From contig JAIQDT010000001.1 of the NCBI GenBank assembly GCA_021521415.1, forward strand, positions 434,001 through 498,000: a stretch of 64,000 nt of DNA, in the 5' to 3' direction. The translations under genes and the position numbers were made by a program. Origin of the DNA: Bidens hawaiensis. Taxonomy: Eukaryota > Streptophyta > Magnoliopsida > Asterales > Asteraceae. Shown here in pieces: positions 42,080-54,946 of this stretch. The notes under the pieces are model-generated. The model did no database searches, had not been told where the DNA came from, and worked only from the letters and a program-made list of their open reading frames with translations. The stretch's first letter is position 1, and every line of letters begins with the position of its first letter.

Positions 42080-44814
42080 CTTATGTGATTGATAAAATTG
42101 ATACCATTGAAAGTGCACTACCGAGTTCCTACTCGACTTTCTTAATGGTTCTGTAAGAGAATAATTATTTCAACAATGAAGATTTGACTACTTTGGAATT
42201 TATGCAAAAGATCGAAGCTCGAGAATACGATATTAAATGTCAAAAGTCTTCAAAAGATAGTCAAGATCCAGCATTTTATCGTGGAAGTATGCCTTTAAGC
42301 TCAACCATTTCACCTATCACTACATTTCTTACACAAAGTGTAAGTGAGAATGCAACAACCATGTATAGTGATCCACGTGCCTGTTCTACACAGCTGGAAA
42401 TACTGGATTCTCTGGTGTTTCTGGTTCATCTGAAGGATCTGGTTCTTCATCACCCACAAATCAATTCTCGTCTCAAACAAATGTAAACGTGAGGGAGGAC
42501 GAACTAAACTTCGCGTTTTTGTCTGCCTTCATGACTTCACCTGAGAATCTGGTTAGTAGTAAGATTGCAACAAGCGATCTGACGGATGAAGATTATGATC
42601 AGATTGATCCTGATGATTTAGAATTGATGGATTTAAAGTGGAACATGGCTATGATAGTCAGGAAAGTTAAAAATTTTATGCAGAAAACGGGTAAAGATCT
42701 TCCATCTTTGAACAAGAAATTGGGGTTTGATAAATTAAAGGTTAAGTGCTACAATTATCAAGAGTTTGGGCATTTTTCCAAAGAATGTGATAAGCCTAAA
42801 AATGAGTATACCGGTCCCAGAAAGCAAGATCAAACTTATCGGGTAAAAGTGGAAATGATGCAGGAAAGTCTTTTGGAGGTAAACCATCGTCTTCTGGATC
42901 GCAAGCAATGTTATCCAACGTAGATGGAGATGACTGGCACAAAGGATACTATGTGGTAACAATCAAGCAAATCTGGCAATGTTTGGATTTCCTGAGTACT
43001 TTCAAGATGTGAGTGGAAGTGAACTGTCTTCTGATGCTGATACCGAGTCAGAATCTGATGATTCAAGTGAAAAGCTTCTAACTACTTTTGCTTGTATGGC
43101 AAAAATCAGTGATTCAACCACGTCTGCTTACATGGCTAAGCAAAGTGAGGTTAGTACTTCTACATCTAAGTTATCATGTGCTGATTGTGAGATCAATAAG
43201 ACTAAGATAGATGCCTTAAAACTTCAAAATGATAATTTGCTAAAAGAGATTGTTTCGTGAAAAGATACTTATAGGCAATCCTTGACCTCTCAAATGAGTT
43301 CAAGAGAGAAAATTGAGGCTTTAATTATAAGTAATCATGATCTTAAGGCTGAGTTATCGGTGAAAATGACCATCATTGATAAAAAATTTCAAGAAATCTT
43401 GAAACAAAGATCAAAGATAACCGAGCTTGAAAATGAGGTTCTTGATTTAAAGAACAAATTGGGCAAATTCAGAAATTCTTCCTTTATGCTAAACGAAATA
43501 ATTGAAGTATCAAGTAAGCAAAAAGATTCAAAGAAAGGAATAGGTTTTGTTGAGATTCCACCACCTTTTCAAAATGATTACAAACCAAATCCTTTTGCTA
43601 GAAAAGAAGAGGATGTGATTGTTAAAGAATCTGTGATTTCTGAAAAAGCAAAACAAGTTAAACCTGAAATTGTTAAAGCCCAATCTTCAATTCTGAAACC
43701 TCATGTTCATAGCAACAAAGTCTTTGTTGATAATGTTGATAAAGTTATCATTGAGGATGTGTTCGAACCTGAAGTCATACACAAGAACAAGAACATTCCA
43801 AGTTCTAATCACATACTGTGTGAACCTCATGAATTTGAGGAGGCTGTGTATGGTTCGCACACAACTCAGGTCAAACAAGATAATCATGTGAAAGTCAAAC
43901 CAGTGAGGGCTAAGAGACCAGAAAAACCCAAAATTTCTGAAGGATTTGTTGCGTTTTATAAATCCAACTGTTTCCAAGCCATCTACTGGTCATGTGTTTA
44001 AATTAAAGGGGATTGACACGATGTTCACTGAGAAAGATATTCCAATAAGTATCATTAAACTAGAACTTATTGAGAGTGTATTTCACAATGAAACTTCCAA
44101 GATTCAAGATCTGAACATTGGTATGCTCAAACTAAAACATCAGCTTCTTCTGATCCATTGACTAAAGCAAAGAAAGTTTTAAAACAGGCTAAGAAAGTTC
44201 AATTTGTAAAGTCAACTGGAACAGATACTTTGAAAAGTTTCTCAAATTGTTCTAATTTGGATTTTTATCTGAAAAAGAAATCTGAGTTATCTGATGATTT
44301 TGCTAAGAGTTTTACCAAAAATGTGATTCATCATCAATCTTTTGTGTCATATGTGCCGACTAATTCTCAACATAATCATGTAGACATGTGAAGCTGTTTT
44401 ATTTGCGATCAACATGGTCATGTAGTGATAAATTGTGGACAGCAGAAATTTCAAAATCCTCATCCTTTTGTCAAAGACCACTCCAAACCGGTTCCTTTGA
44501 TAAAAGAGATTTTGAAACGACCTGTGTCGCATGATGATGATACTCATAGTTTGTTCTTAAACGTGAATCCTCGAAAAGTTGTTCATGTGAATGAAACTCA
44601 TGGTTCTGTTAAACCAAAGTTCATTCCAACTGAACCGTTATGCAAAAATGTGAATTCAAATGTAGTTCAAGCTGTGTATCTAAGATGTAAGTTTAAGAAA
44701 CCAGTAACTTATTCGCAAGTGACTGAACAACCGATGAATTCAACTACATTTAATTTTTCTCAAGAAAATAAAAAGGTGCCCAAGACCGAGGCCTGGGCTG
44801 CCTTTTTGAACTAA
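42080..44814 (+). pseudogene. RTE-5 gag, C-terminal part
   Basis: Continues gag after RTE-6. 42184-42486 carries FMQKIEAREYDIKCQ. 42489-42923 has DLTDEDYDQI-DPDDLELMDL and a zinc knuckle CYNYQEFGHFSKEC in which the second Cys is Tyr. 42979-44001 is a long coiled-coil and Lys-rich tail (NHDLKAELSVKMTII, KQRSKITELENEVLDLKNKL). 44158-44814 ends in VPKTEAWAAFLN. Many stops and frame changes separate the parts. The long tail between the knuckle and protease is a Sirevirus-like trait. Confidence 0.82.
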
Positions 44815-44817
44815 TCA

Positions 44818-46135
44818 TTTTCGTTTGTGTGTAGGGTACATCCAAGACCATTTCTGGTGAAAACTGGATCATGGATAGTAGATGTTCTCATCATATTACT
44901 GGGAATCTCGAGCTCTTAACAAATGTGAGAAATATTCAAGGGGGTTATGTGGCGTTTGCTGGGAATTCTGGGGGTATGATTACACAGGAAGGTGATGTTT
45001 CGAATGGGCATATTACTTTTGAGAAGGTTAATTTTTGTGACAAAGTAGACCATAATTTATTGAGTGTCTCGCAAATCTGTGACAAGCAATACACTACAAT
45101 ATTTACAGATAAAGAGTGTCTGATTTTAAAATCGGGGTATGTCATTCTCGAGGACATGGTGATCATGCGATCTCCTCGATCAAATGATATTTATGTCTTA
45201 AATATGAGTTCTAAAGTATCAACATCGATCGAAACATGTTTTGTCTCGAAAGAAGCCGAGAAAGATTCTATTATATGGCATCGTAGAATGGGTAACATTC
45301 ATGTTCGTAAGATGAACTATCTAATGGTAAATGACCTAGTTGAAGGTGTGCCTTTGAAGAACTTTAAGTTATCCAAACACTGTGTTGCTTGCAAAAAGGG
45401 CAAACAGAAGAAAAAGTCACATCCCTCTAAGTTATGAAATTCCATTGATACTCCTCTTGAGCGACTTCATATGGATCTTTTCGGTCCAGTGAATCGTGCG
45501 AGTAATTCTGGAGATTGGTATTTTCTGGTAGTTACTGATGATTATTCGAGATACTCATGGTCTTGTTTATGAGCTCAAAAGATCAAACACCGATTCTCGT
45601 TCAAAATTTAATTACTAAGATCGAATCACTATACAAAAAGAAAGTGAGGAAATTCGAAGTGACAATGGTACTGAATTTAAAAATACTGTGTTGGATTTCT
45701 TTTGTCTACAAAAGGGGAATCATCGAGAATACAATGCTCCATACGTACCACAACAAAACGGTGTTGCTAGACGAAAGAATAGAACGATGATTGAAGCTGC
45801 TAGAACTATGCTTGCTGATTCAAAGCTTCCTATTCATTTTTGGAATGAGGCGGTGAATACAACATGTTATACACTCAATTGAGTTCTAACTGTTAAGAGA
45901 CTCAAGAAGACCGGTTATGAGCTGTTGAATAATCGTAAACCTAATTTAAAATACTTGGAACCATTTGGGTGTCCTTGTACGATGTTGAAAAAGGATATGG
46001 GAAAGTTCGATGAAAAAGCCATTGAAGGGTATTTCTTGGGTTATGCTTCTCCTAAGAAATGAGTATTTAACTTTACGTCTGGTTGTGTTGTAGAATGGTA
46101 CCATGTGGACTGTCAAAAGTACACTACTCCTTCTC
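44818..46135 (+). pseudogene. RTE-5 protease and integrase
   Basis: 44871-45437 starts at the protease active site, which reads MDSRCSHHITG: the Gly of DSG is Arg. Then follow the GAG-pre-integrase domain and the HHCC finger (WHRRMGNIHV to CVACKKGKQK). The integrase core has LHMDLFGPV and VTDDYSR (about 45470-45550). After frame breaks come APYVPQQNGVARRKNRTMIE with the catalytic Glu, and FGCPCTMLKKD. Stops at 45435, 45881 and 46060 show it is dead. Confidence 0.88.
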
Positions 46136-48181
46136 AAGGGAAAGGTCCCGACTGGATGTTTGATTATGATGGTTTATTTAACTCGCTTACTCCAACAACT
46201 GATCAACCAGATGAAGATTTAGTCCGTTCTTATTTTGAAGAACAATTGGTAATTCCAAGATTTTCAAGTTCTAATGATGTTGAAGTTCCAATCGATGCTC
46301 CAACAGAAGATCCTGATAATGATTCTCTAGTTCTCTTCGATAACGCATCTACTTCATCTGATGACACTCCAGTTATTGATCAAGTTATAGAACTTGATAG
46401 TGATATTTCATCTCACGACCTGGGTGAACACTACACTAATTTATTTAAAACTGCTGATGTTCCTGAGAACCCCACTCTTAGGATTCATAATTATCAACCA
46501 AAAGAAAACATTATTGGGGAACTTGATGTGGGAGTTCAGACACGACATCAAGTTGCTTCATCAAGTGAGAATAATGTATTGTGTGCTTATGCTGACTTAC
46601 ACTCGTCTGGGATTGTAAATCTTGCTAAATTCACTTGCTTTGTATCTCAAGTTGAGCCAACGACTCCTCGTATGGCACTTCAAGATTCCTCTTGGGTAGA
46701 AGCCATGCAAGAAGAATTACACCAATTTGCACGTTTGGGTGTTTGGAATCTTATCGACAAAACTGCTAGAGTCAAGAAGGCGATTCCGACTAAGTGGGTA
46801 TATAAGTGTGAGAAAGACGATCGTGTGGTGATTGTGAGGAACAAGGCACGTTTAGTGGTGCAAGGTTTTCATCAGCAAGAGGGTATTGACTACACTGAAG
46901 TGTATGCTCTGGTTGCAAGATTGGAGTCCATACGAATTTTTCTAGCCTATGCAGCGTATAAGAACATAAAAGTCTACCAAATGGATGTCAAAAGTGCTTT
47001 TCTCAATGGTGAACTTATGAGGAAGTGTTTGTTTTACATCCCCCGGGTTTTGAAGACCCTGATTATCCTCACTGAGTTTACCGTTTAAACAAGGCATTAT
47101 ATGGTCTACATCAAGCCCCGAGAGCTTGGTATGGCACGCTCACCGACCATCTGACGGATAATGGTTTCAAACGTGGAACTGTTGACTGCACTTTGTTTAA
47201 TAAAAATATTGGTGACGATCTTCTCCTCGTCCAGATTTATGTAGATGACATAATCTATGGGTCAACTAACGACACGTTGTGTAAGGAGTTCGAGAAATCA
47301 ATGCAAACCAAGTTCGAAATGAGTTCGATGGGAGAGATGAATTTCTTTTTAGGGTTGCAGGTTCACCAGTCTGCAAAAGGAATCTTTATTCACCAGACAA
47401 AGTATGTGAACGATGTCTTGAGCCGATTCAATATTTCGGCCGGAAAAATCCCTTCTACTCCTCTCCCCGTGGGTCACAATTTATCACTGGATGAATTGGA
47501 GGATACTATTGATCCTACCCTCTATCGAGCTATGACTGGTTCTTTGATGTATCTTACTACTCTTTGACCCGATCTAATGTTTGCTGTGTGTTTATGTGCT
47601 AGGTATCAAGCTAGTCCCCGAGTGACTCACCTGGCAGCGGTCAAGCGTATTCTTTAATATCTTAGGGGCAATCCTGACACCGGGTTATGGTACCCCAAAG
47701 ACGATACTTTTGATCTTACCGCTTATTCTGAGTCAGACTATGGAGGATGCAAGATTAATTTCAAGTCTACCACAGCGGGATGTCAATTCTTAGGAAACCG
47801 GCTTGTTTCCTGGCAGTGTAAGAAGCAGACAACGGTCTCCACTTCAACCGCCAAAGCTGAGTATGTAGTATCCCGAGTTGCTGTTCCCAGGTTTTGTGGA
47901 TACAGCAACATCTTTGAGACTACGGTTTGAAGTTTCTTACTACTCCCATCTTAATTGATAACTCTGCTGCAATTAGCATCACCAAAAATCCCGTACAACA
48001 CTCTAAAACGAAACACATCGGAATTCAATATCATTTTATACAGGATTGTTATGAAAATAAATTAATTGACCTTGAGAAAGTACATACAAATTTTCAAAAG
48101 GCTGACTTATTTACCAAGGCATTTGATAAAACACATTTTAAATTTTTTGCTTGGTTTAAATGGCCTAAAGACCCTTGCTGA
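46105..48181 (+). pseudogene. RTE-5 reverse transcriptase and RNase H
   Basis: 46105-47088 has the integrase-RT linker, then [15 protein letters not shown] RT start, [20 protein letters not shown] and [15 protein letters not shown] frameshift leads to YGLHQAPRAWYGTL and 47193-47567 with the catalytic QIYVDDIIYGST. A stop (47565) precedes RPDLMFAVC-like codons. RNase H is split by frameshifts; 47927-48181 holds ILIDNSAAISITKNPVQHSK and the end ADLFTKAFDK. The polymerase active site is intact although the frame is not. Confidence 0.9.
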
Positions 48182-50692
48182 TATCCTAAAATTAGGATAA
48201 CTATCTTTACTTTTAGTTTGTTTTTATTTTAAATTTTATTTTGGTTTTGGATTTTAGGGGGAGAAATTGAAAATAAAAAAAGAATGTGTTTTTCGTTTGT
48301 ATAGATAAAATCCAAAAACATTAAAAAATTAAAACTTCAAAAATAGTGTGTTTTCATTAGTGTGTTTTCATGACTTTAGTTTTTATGTTTTTATATTTGA
48401 AAAATCCAAAAACAATTTAAAATCTGAAAAAGTCAAAAAGATTGTGCATTATTTTTTATATATAAGAAATTTTTGAAAAATACAAAAAGATTGTGAATTT
48501 CTCGTTTGTAAAGAAAAATCTGAAATGACAAAAAGATTGTGTGTTTAGTATGTAAAGAGAAAAACCATAAAGATTTCTGCTTACGTTCACTGAAAATTAT
48601 GTCAATTACTTCTATTTTTGATGGACATATACTTGTATATGTTTGGTCCTGATAATTTATTGTAAATATTCGGGATCACCATTTACCTGACAATGGAAAG
48701 TATTTGGGGTGTTCGTTAACCTTTATAATTTATTTTTCGCTGAAAATTATGTCAGTTATATAAGTTTGTGGAGCATGCTTGCATGTTTTGGTCCAATTAT
48801 CTACGTGTAGATTGACATGATAGCCATTAATTTATAAACTTAAAGTAACTGGGGTGATTAAATTTTATTTTTGTTAATGCTCCTCAAAATTTTGAGTTTT
48901 TGAAGCAAAAAGAGAAAATGATAGTACATTGATTATTTGACCCCAAATCCAGTAAGAAATAAGCTTAACGGACTGAGTGCTTAATCACTGGTGCATTGAT
49001 AGGTCTTAAACAAGTTGTTAGAGCAAAGTAAGTGATATAAACATAAAGAAAAACCAAATTGAAAGAGGTGTTAGTCTCTAGAAAAAATCTCGGTGAGGAT
49101 GACAAAAATGTAATAACAAGTCATACTCAAGCTCAGTAAAAATACAAAAATATGATTCTCTGCTCAAGCTCAGTAAAAATACAAAAATATGTACTGCTTT
49201 TGAAAAATCATATAAAACACAAAAAGATTTTCTATTTCATGTCTTGGATATTTTTCTTGTATATACATTCTTTAAATATTACAAAATACCAAAAATAATT
49301 TTCAATTTTGTTTTACATTTTATTTAATTTCTTTAACTTATGTTTCAAAACATGAAACGGTGTTAAGATATTTGATTATCGAGCTATGAGATCTCGGTAA
49401 TCCTTAAGTATTTAATTTGTTCATTAATTTATTTAATTATTGAATTAAATGTAACTTATGTGTGATTCGTTAATTTATGACTAACGAATTAGGTCATCTA
49501 ACAAACTCCATTCTAGTTTGTTATCCTAATTCGCTTCCGCACTCTATAAAGAATGACTTCAATTCGTTAAGCATAATTTAACGAATTAGACAATAATAAT
49601 ACTGATTCGTTATGACACGTGATAAGATAAGTTAACGAATCACTTGATTCGTTAGTTCAAACTTCAAACGAATCATCTGATTCGTACATTGGAATGCGTG
49701 TTTTGTCAGACCATATAGGGAAATGTGAGGGTGGTTCGTCACTTTATTCACTCTTCATCTTCCTTATACATAAAGTTACTCTACTCAAAATTTTCAGAAT
49801 TCTTAATCATCATTTTTCTGAGTTTTGATCATATATTCGTGTTCATAAGGTATTGATGATCAAACCGTACTATTTTTCGTCAAAAATGATAGTGATTTGA
49901 CGGGTTAATTATTCAATTTTGTTATCGGGTTATTAAGGTTTATGAAAACCTTCATTTATTTGATTAATACCCTATTAAATAAATGTATTTTGATATCATT
50001 GCAATCGGAATGGATTTCCGAGATCCATGGTGATCTTTAATCATATTTTGATTGTTGATTGCTGGGTTAATTTTGAACTTTGACTATCGGGTTTTTATGC
50101 TTTGTTTAAACCCTAACCTACTTGACTTATATCATGTTTTGGACTCTCAAATCTATATCATTTGAGTCGCAATGTGTTTCTGAGATCTTTATGATCAATG
50201 ATTCGGTTATCCATCGATGATTATTGGGTAATCAAATTCAGAGTTGTAATTTTTACTTTTAATGTTCTTGGTTAATTTTGATCTTGACCTGAGAAGTTAA
50301 AGATTAAGCCAATTTTTGTCCATTCATTATACTTAGAGAATTGGAACTCATTCGTGTCCAATTCGTTAAGTAAATCACACGAACTAGAATAACGAACCAT
50401 TCTCTTAACGAATCAGATGGATATTCGTTAATTATAACGAACTAGTTCGTTAATCTTTCAATAGTAATTATCTATTTCTTCTTCGTCTACAATTTACTTG
50501 ATAGCGAATCAGTTGATTCTTTACACTATTGTAACGAATCAGACTGTTCCATTAACGAATGACATTACACCTTTAATAATTTAAATAATGTAAAATATTA
50601 TAAAATAGATAAAATATAAATGTTCCAATTGTGTAAAACTTGTATTTATAAATTTTCATCTTACTAATAGTTGACACTATTTATTCAGTATT
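48182..50692 (+). other. RTE-5 spacer between pol and accessory ORF
   Basis: No gene. 48585-48870 holds two copies of a palindromic module shared with RTE-4 (cores at 48626-48641 and 48774-48785). 49100-49200 has a short direct repeat built on CTCAAGCTCAGTAAAAATAC. 49440-50560 is dense in ATTCGTTA/TAACGAAT motifs. The rest is AT-rich. Confidence 0.75.
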
Positions 50693-53640
50693 ATGGCTGA
50701 TCAAATGAATCAAGATCCACCTGTTGCTCAACAAGAACAGCAACAATAACAAGAACAAAAAGAAGTGCCTCTGCTGCCATATGACAAGAAAAATAACATG
50801 TGTGCCTTTGTTGGTCCAAACGTTGCTAACGAAGCGGTATTTGGGGATTTGCTTGCATTCTTACGTCGTTCGGTGATACACTTTGCAATAGCTGCTCGGC
50901 CCAAAGTTTATCTGAGCATCATTAGACAATTCTGGAATATAGCTGAGTATGTTGAAGTAGAGAATCACATTCGAGCCACAATCAACCGAACTCCTATCAT
51001 CGTAGATATAGACGTGATTAGACGTGTTCTCCGTTTTGGGGACAATATGGATAATCCGTGCGAGTTTGATAAACCATTGATCAAGGGTTTGTTTCGGCGT
51101 GTATTTTATGGTGGTGACCTTAAGGAATCTATGTACAACAAGAATGGACTGTGTCCTACTTAAAAGTATCTCCTCCATGTATTGATCCACTGCTTGGGAG
51201 GATGCAAAGGCGGATTTGATGAATGTCGTACTATGTTGAAGTCAGCTTTTGTGGCACTTGTTCTGAATAAACCGTTTAATTTCTCTGAGATGATCTTCTA
51301 TCATCTTAAGGAGCAATGTCAGCAAACAGCTCAGAAAAAGAAGTTCTTAATGTATCCAAGATTTCTACAGTTAATTATTCAAGACTTGATTCCCAACTTG
51401 GTTATCAATCAATCATTGGTGGACGATGTACTTCCTTTGGAACATATGAAGGCTAATACTGTGCGAAGAATGACGATCTATCGTAAGGATAAGCCGAAGA
51501 CCAAACGCTTGATTGGTCATATTATTAATCCTGAATATGTATATCCTCCCGAGGATCGCTGGATCTATGATGTTTCGGACTCCGAGCGTGAGGGAGGAGA
51601 AGGTGGGAACGATGGAGGTGATGATGGTAATGATGATGGAAATGGTGGTGATGGTGATGCAGCTATCTTAGAACAACAAGCTGCCGTTGAAGCCGCGTTA
51701 GCTGCTACAATTGCAGCTCAACGAAAAAGAAAGGGTAAAGAGCTGGCAAATGAAGGTTCAGCAAAGAGACGCGTGTCAGCTGGGGCTGGAGTTTCCTTTG
51801 GTGTTCAACCGTCTCGTCCTCCTATTTCTCAACGCCCGGCGGTGCCGATTACTACTAGCACTCTGGCGCTTACTTTGACGATGACGATGGTTCCTCACGA
51901 CATGCTTGGTATGATTCCTCAAATGGCTTTAGCTGAAATACCAAGGCCTTCTGTTATTCCCTCTACTGTTCCTCCAACAACGTCCATGAGGCCCCCTCCA
52001 CCTAGTGATGTCTCATTTATGAGAATTACACGGCCTCAGGGCCCAATCCTGCCAGTTCTTCCATCTCTTTATAATATGCCACCGAATCGTCAAACATACA
52101 TGCTTTTGAATCTTCTTCATTTGTATGAAAATCAAATGTTTGCTGACCGCCTAAATCAAGAATGTCTCAAGGAAAATCAGAGGAAATTGATGAGCTATGT
52201 CTCCTTTTGCCAGAAAGAAACGAAAGCCCTACGTGAGATTGTTACATCTCAGGGGGTGAAAATAAAAGAGCAGGAGGAACTTATCTTACAATTAACTTGT
52301 AAGGATGATGCACTAAAAGACTCAAGAATGATGACGAAGATCCTAATGAGTTTGGTGCAAGTGGTGAGACGAAACAAGCTCACGACTCATCATCTGGTGC
52401 AGGTACTAATGGAGCTGGTGATTCTGGCAAGCAGATTATTGTTTATCATGATACGACTGCTGCAAAACCAGTTGAGATGATCGAAGCTGACACTGTAATC
52501 TTTGTTGATGGATCTGGAGTGGTCAGGAGTGTGGTGAACCGGAATGAGATTGAAGTTGGGCAGTTTGTGCAACGGTCGCTAACACGGGAGCAGATTTCAC
52601 TACTGCTTGGTTTGAATAATGAACAGTTGACCGTGTTAGAGGCAGAGCCGGATGTGGAAGTAGAGAATGAGGAGGAGATTTTGAATGATCCGACTATTCA
52701 TATGAATACAGGTTTTATTTATGAAGATGAAGATGTCGAGGTTGAAGATGTGACAGCGGAGGAGTATCCTGACTTGTTTCAACACACAAATGTTGATCAA
52801 GGTGCTCCAGCATTTAATGAGCAAACGTTTAAAGCCGCTGAGGATAATCTGGAGAAGGTGTCTAAGGGTAAGAAGGTGTTTGATACGAGATTCAACTCAA
52901 TTGAGAACCCGATTGATGCTGATATTGCAAGATGGTTTGGGTATCGAAGCAAGAGAACCCGTAAGATTATTGAGACATACAGATATGTAGATCAAGAGCA
53001 GAAGGAGGAAGCTGCTTCTCTTGCCAAAGCCAACCAAATGACTTCATTCAGAGCTTTGTCAAAGGTTCAAGGTAATATCATTTCTTGGTTATATGATTCT
53101 GATCTTAAAGTATGCATTGTGAAATGGGAAAAGGGGGTTCAATATTATGAGAAGATTATGGACGTTCTTACTTTACCGCGTTGGGATGTTCGTACCCTCG
53201 CGTGTCATCCATTTATCAATCAGGGAGGTGGGGGGGGGGGGGTGACTGGATAGCATATTGGTTTCATCAAAAATTGCTATTCAAGGTCAATTCTGGCTTC
53301 AAGTTCCTCAAGCCCCAGGTTCCAACCCGAAAACATATAGACAAAATTGATCCAAGGACGGGCTGGAGAAATTTGATTCTCAAAGTTAAGCCGCCAAAGA
53401 CCATGAAGCGGGTATCAGTGAAGACTTTGAACCAACACATGCATCTATCCTTCAACCGCATGTATAACGACAACCGAACCGGCGAGGCCGTCATTGTTCT
53501 GGGCAAATGTTTGAAGACCGAGTTGATCAGGATCATTGACCCGATACGTCTGGTTAATTTAACCGAGACTGACAATGACGTGCTACACAAGAACAAGATT
53601 TTGTTTGAGCATAGTTAAGACTATGATCTGGCTATGCAAT
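50693..53640 (+). pseudogene. RTE-5 accessory ORF
   Basis: The ATG at 50693 opens MADQMNQDPP; stops at 50747 and 51161 lie in the same frame, which then runs to 52480. A frameshift near 52330 moves to the frame ending at 53253, and a second at the G run (53226-53241) moves to 53618. Parts in order: a conserved-looking N-terminal ~200 residues (RPKVYLSIIRQFWNIAEYVE, FSEMIFYHLKEQ, KKKFLMYPRFLQLI), an acidic Gly/Asp run, a Pro/Thr/Met linker, a coiled coil (REIVTSQGVKIKEQEELILQ), and a C-terminal block (SWLYDSDLKVCIVKWEKG, RTGEAVIVLG). Homologous ORFs occur in RTE-4 and RTE-1. Function unknown; Sireviruses often have an extra ORF here. Confidence 0.82.
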
Positions 53641-53752
53641 TCCAACGTGTTGTGCGTGTATGCTATGAGAATGGGATTCGTAGTTGCAGAGATTGGCAGT
53701 CCAAGCGTTTCAAGTAAAAGTAGAGACAAAGAGCTAAAGACGAGGGGGTGTC

Positions 53753-54256
53753 TGTTTGTACACGGTTTTGCGTCTCGAGTCTTTGTATTTATCGTTAAAG
53801 TATTTATCGTTTGATTTATGTAATAAACTATTAAGTTATTAAGTTAGTTCGCTAAAGTATAGTCTAGTTCGCTAAGGATGTTTAGCGAACTAGATCTAAG
53901 TTATTAACCCTCCTGATTCGTTAAGGATGTTTAACGAATCAGGAGGTGATTCGCTAAGTTATTTCATTTAAGTGTATGTAACGAAGTGGACTCTAGTTCG
54001 TTATGGAATGTTAACGAACTAGATCCATCTTCTATATATAGTGGCTTCAGTCCATAGTTAATAAAAAGTTTTTGAGTTTAATTATAGAACCTCTGCCCAG
54101 ATTCACTCTCAAGCTTCATACTAATATTATTACATACATACAATTAATATATATCTATAACATATAACATACAATCAAGAGTAATTACGAACTAGATCCG
54201 TATTAGGTTGATCATACATAGATCAGATTTGTGTTAGAGATTACCGAGTTTAAACA
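53753..54256 (+). repeat. RTE-5 3' LTR
   Basis: TGTTTGTACACG to TTTAAACA, preceded by the purine tract GACGAGGGGGTGTC. The three U3 hairpins are at 53864-53893, 53913-53942 and 53993-54022. Confidence 0.92.
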
Positions 54257-54261
54257 TGGGT

Positions 54262-54946
54262 CCCATTGACTTCATATCCAAGGTGTCAACGGTTTTGACG
54301 AGATCGGTGTGGTGAAAATCGAAGATCATCTACAAGAATCTTGGATACATGAGGAACATCTCTTTCTTCTTCCCTTTTAGATTGCTCATCATTTCATTGA
54401 AGATGAACTTGGAATAGTTGTAATTCCAATCCATGATCAAAGAAACTACGGCAGACATCTAAGTATGGCTAATCTCGTCTGATCCTCCCTTTCTCCCCGG
54501 CACACAAGTAAAGAACGTGTGTATTAAGAATCTCCAGTATGGGTGAAACAATTTCTTGATCGCCGGAGGATAGGTACCCTCGTATCCCATCTTGGTGAGA
54601 TCTTAGAAACAGCTGCATGAGAATATTCAGTGGGGTAATCTGGTTGATCACCAAATAGCAGAACTTATCTGATAATAGCTTCTGTGATGGTCACTGGCTT
54701 CTCTTGCACTTTGGAGTCTATTGACACGGCTCCACCTAGTCCTTGTTGGTTGATTTTTGCATTCTTCCAGAAATCGGTGATCATCGTCTTGCATATGACA
54801 GGATTTTATCGTAGTGCGTGAGAAATCCTGCAGGTGTTGAGGCCGACAATCATAGATTTGAATTCTTTGTGAGCCAGGGGTGGATCAAATAAATGTCCAG
54901 CAATATTATGAGTATCCACAAATTTTAACAAATTCTGATTAGCCAT
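54262..54946 (-). pseudogene. RTE-4 accessory ORF, N-terminal third
   Basis: Starts MANQNLLKFVDTHNIAGHLF at 54946 and runs to the RTE-5 insertion. Segments KVQEKPVTITEAIIR and FIFNEMMSNLKGKKKEMFLM then YPRFL match the RTE-5 ORF (FNFSEMIFYHLKEQ, KKKFLMYPRFLQLI). Several stops interrupt it. It continues across RTE-5 at 29650. Confidence 0.72.

Larger units (their letters stand above)
29651..54256 (+). mobile_element. RTE-5: Sirevirus-like Ty1/copia element with accessory ORF, split by RTE-6
   Basis: LTRs 29651-30154 and 53753-54256 are both 504 bp and very similar. A perfect duplication, TGGGT, flanks it at 29646-29650 and 54257-54261. Order: LTR, iMet primer site (30157-30168), leader, gag (31202-31739 and 42080-44814), protease-integrase (44818-46135), RT-RNase H (46105-48181), spacer with paired palindromes, accessory ORF (50693-53640), polypurine tract, LTR. 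Without RTE-6 it is about 14.3 kb, large for copia but usual for Sireviruses. It inserted into the accessory ORF of RTE-4. Many stops show it no longer codes for a working polyprotein. Confidence 0.92.
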
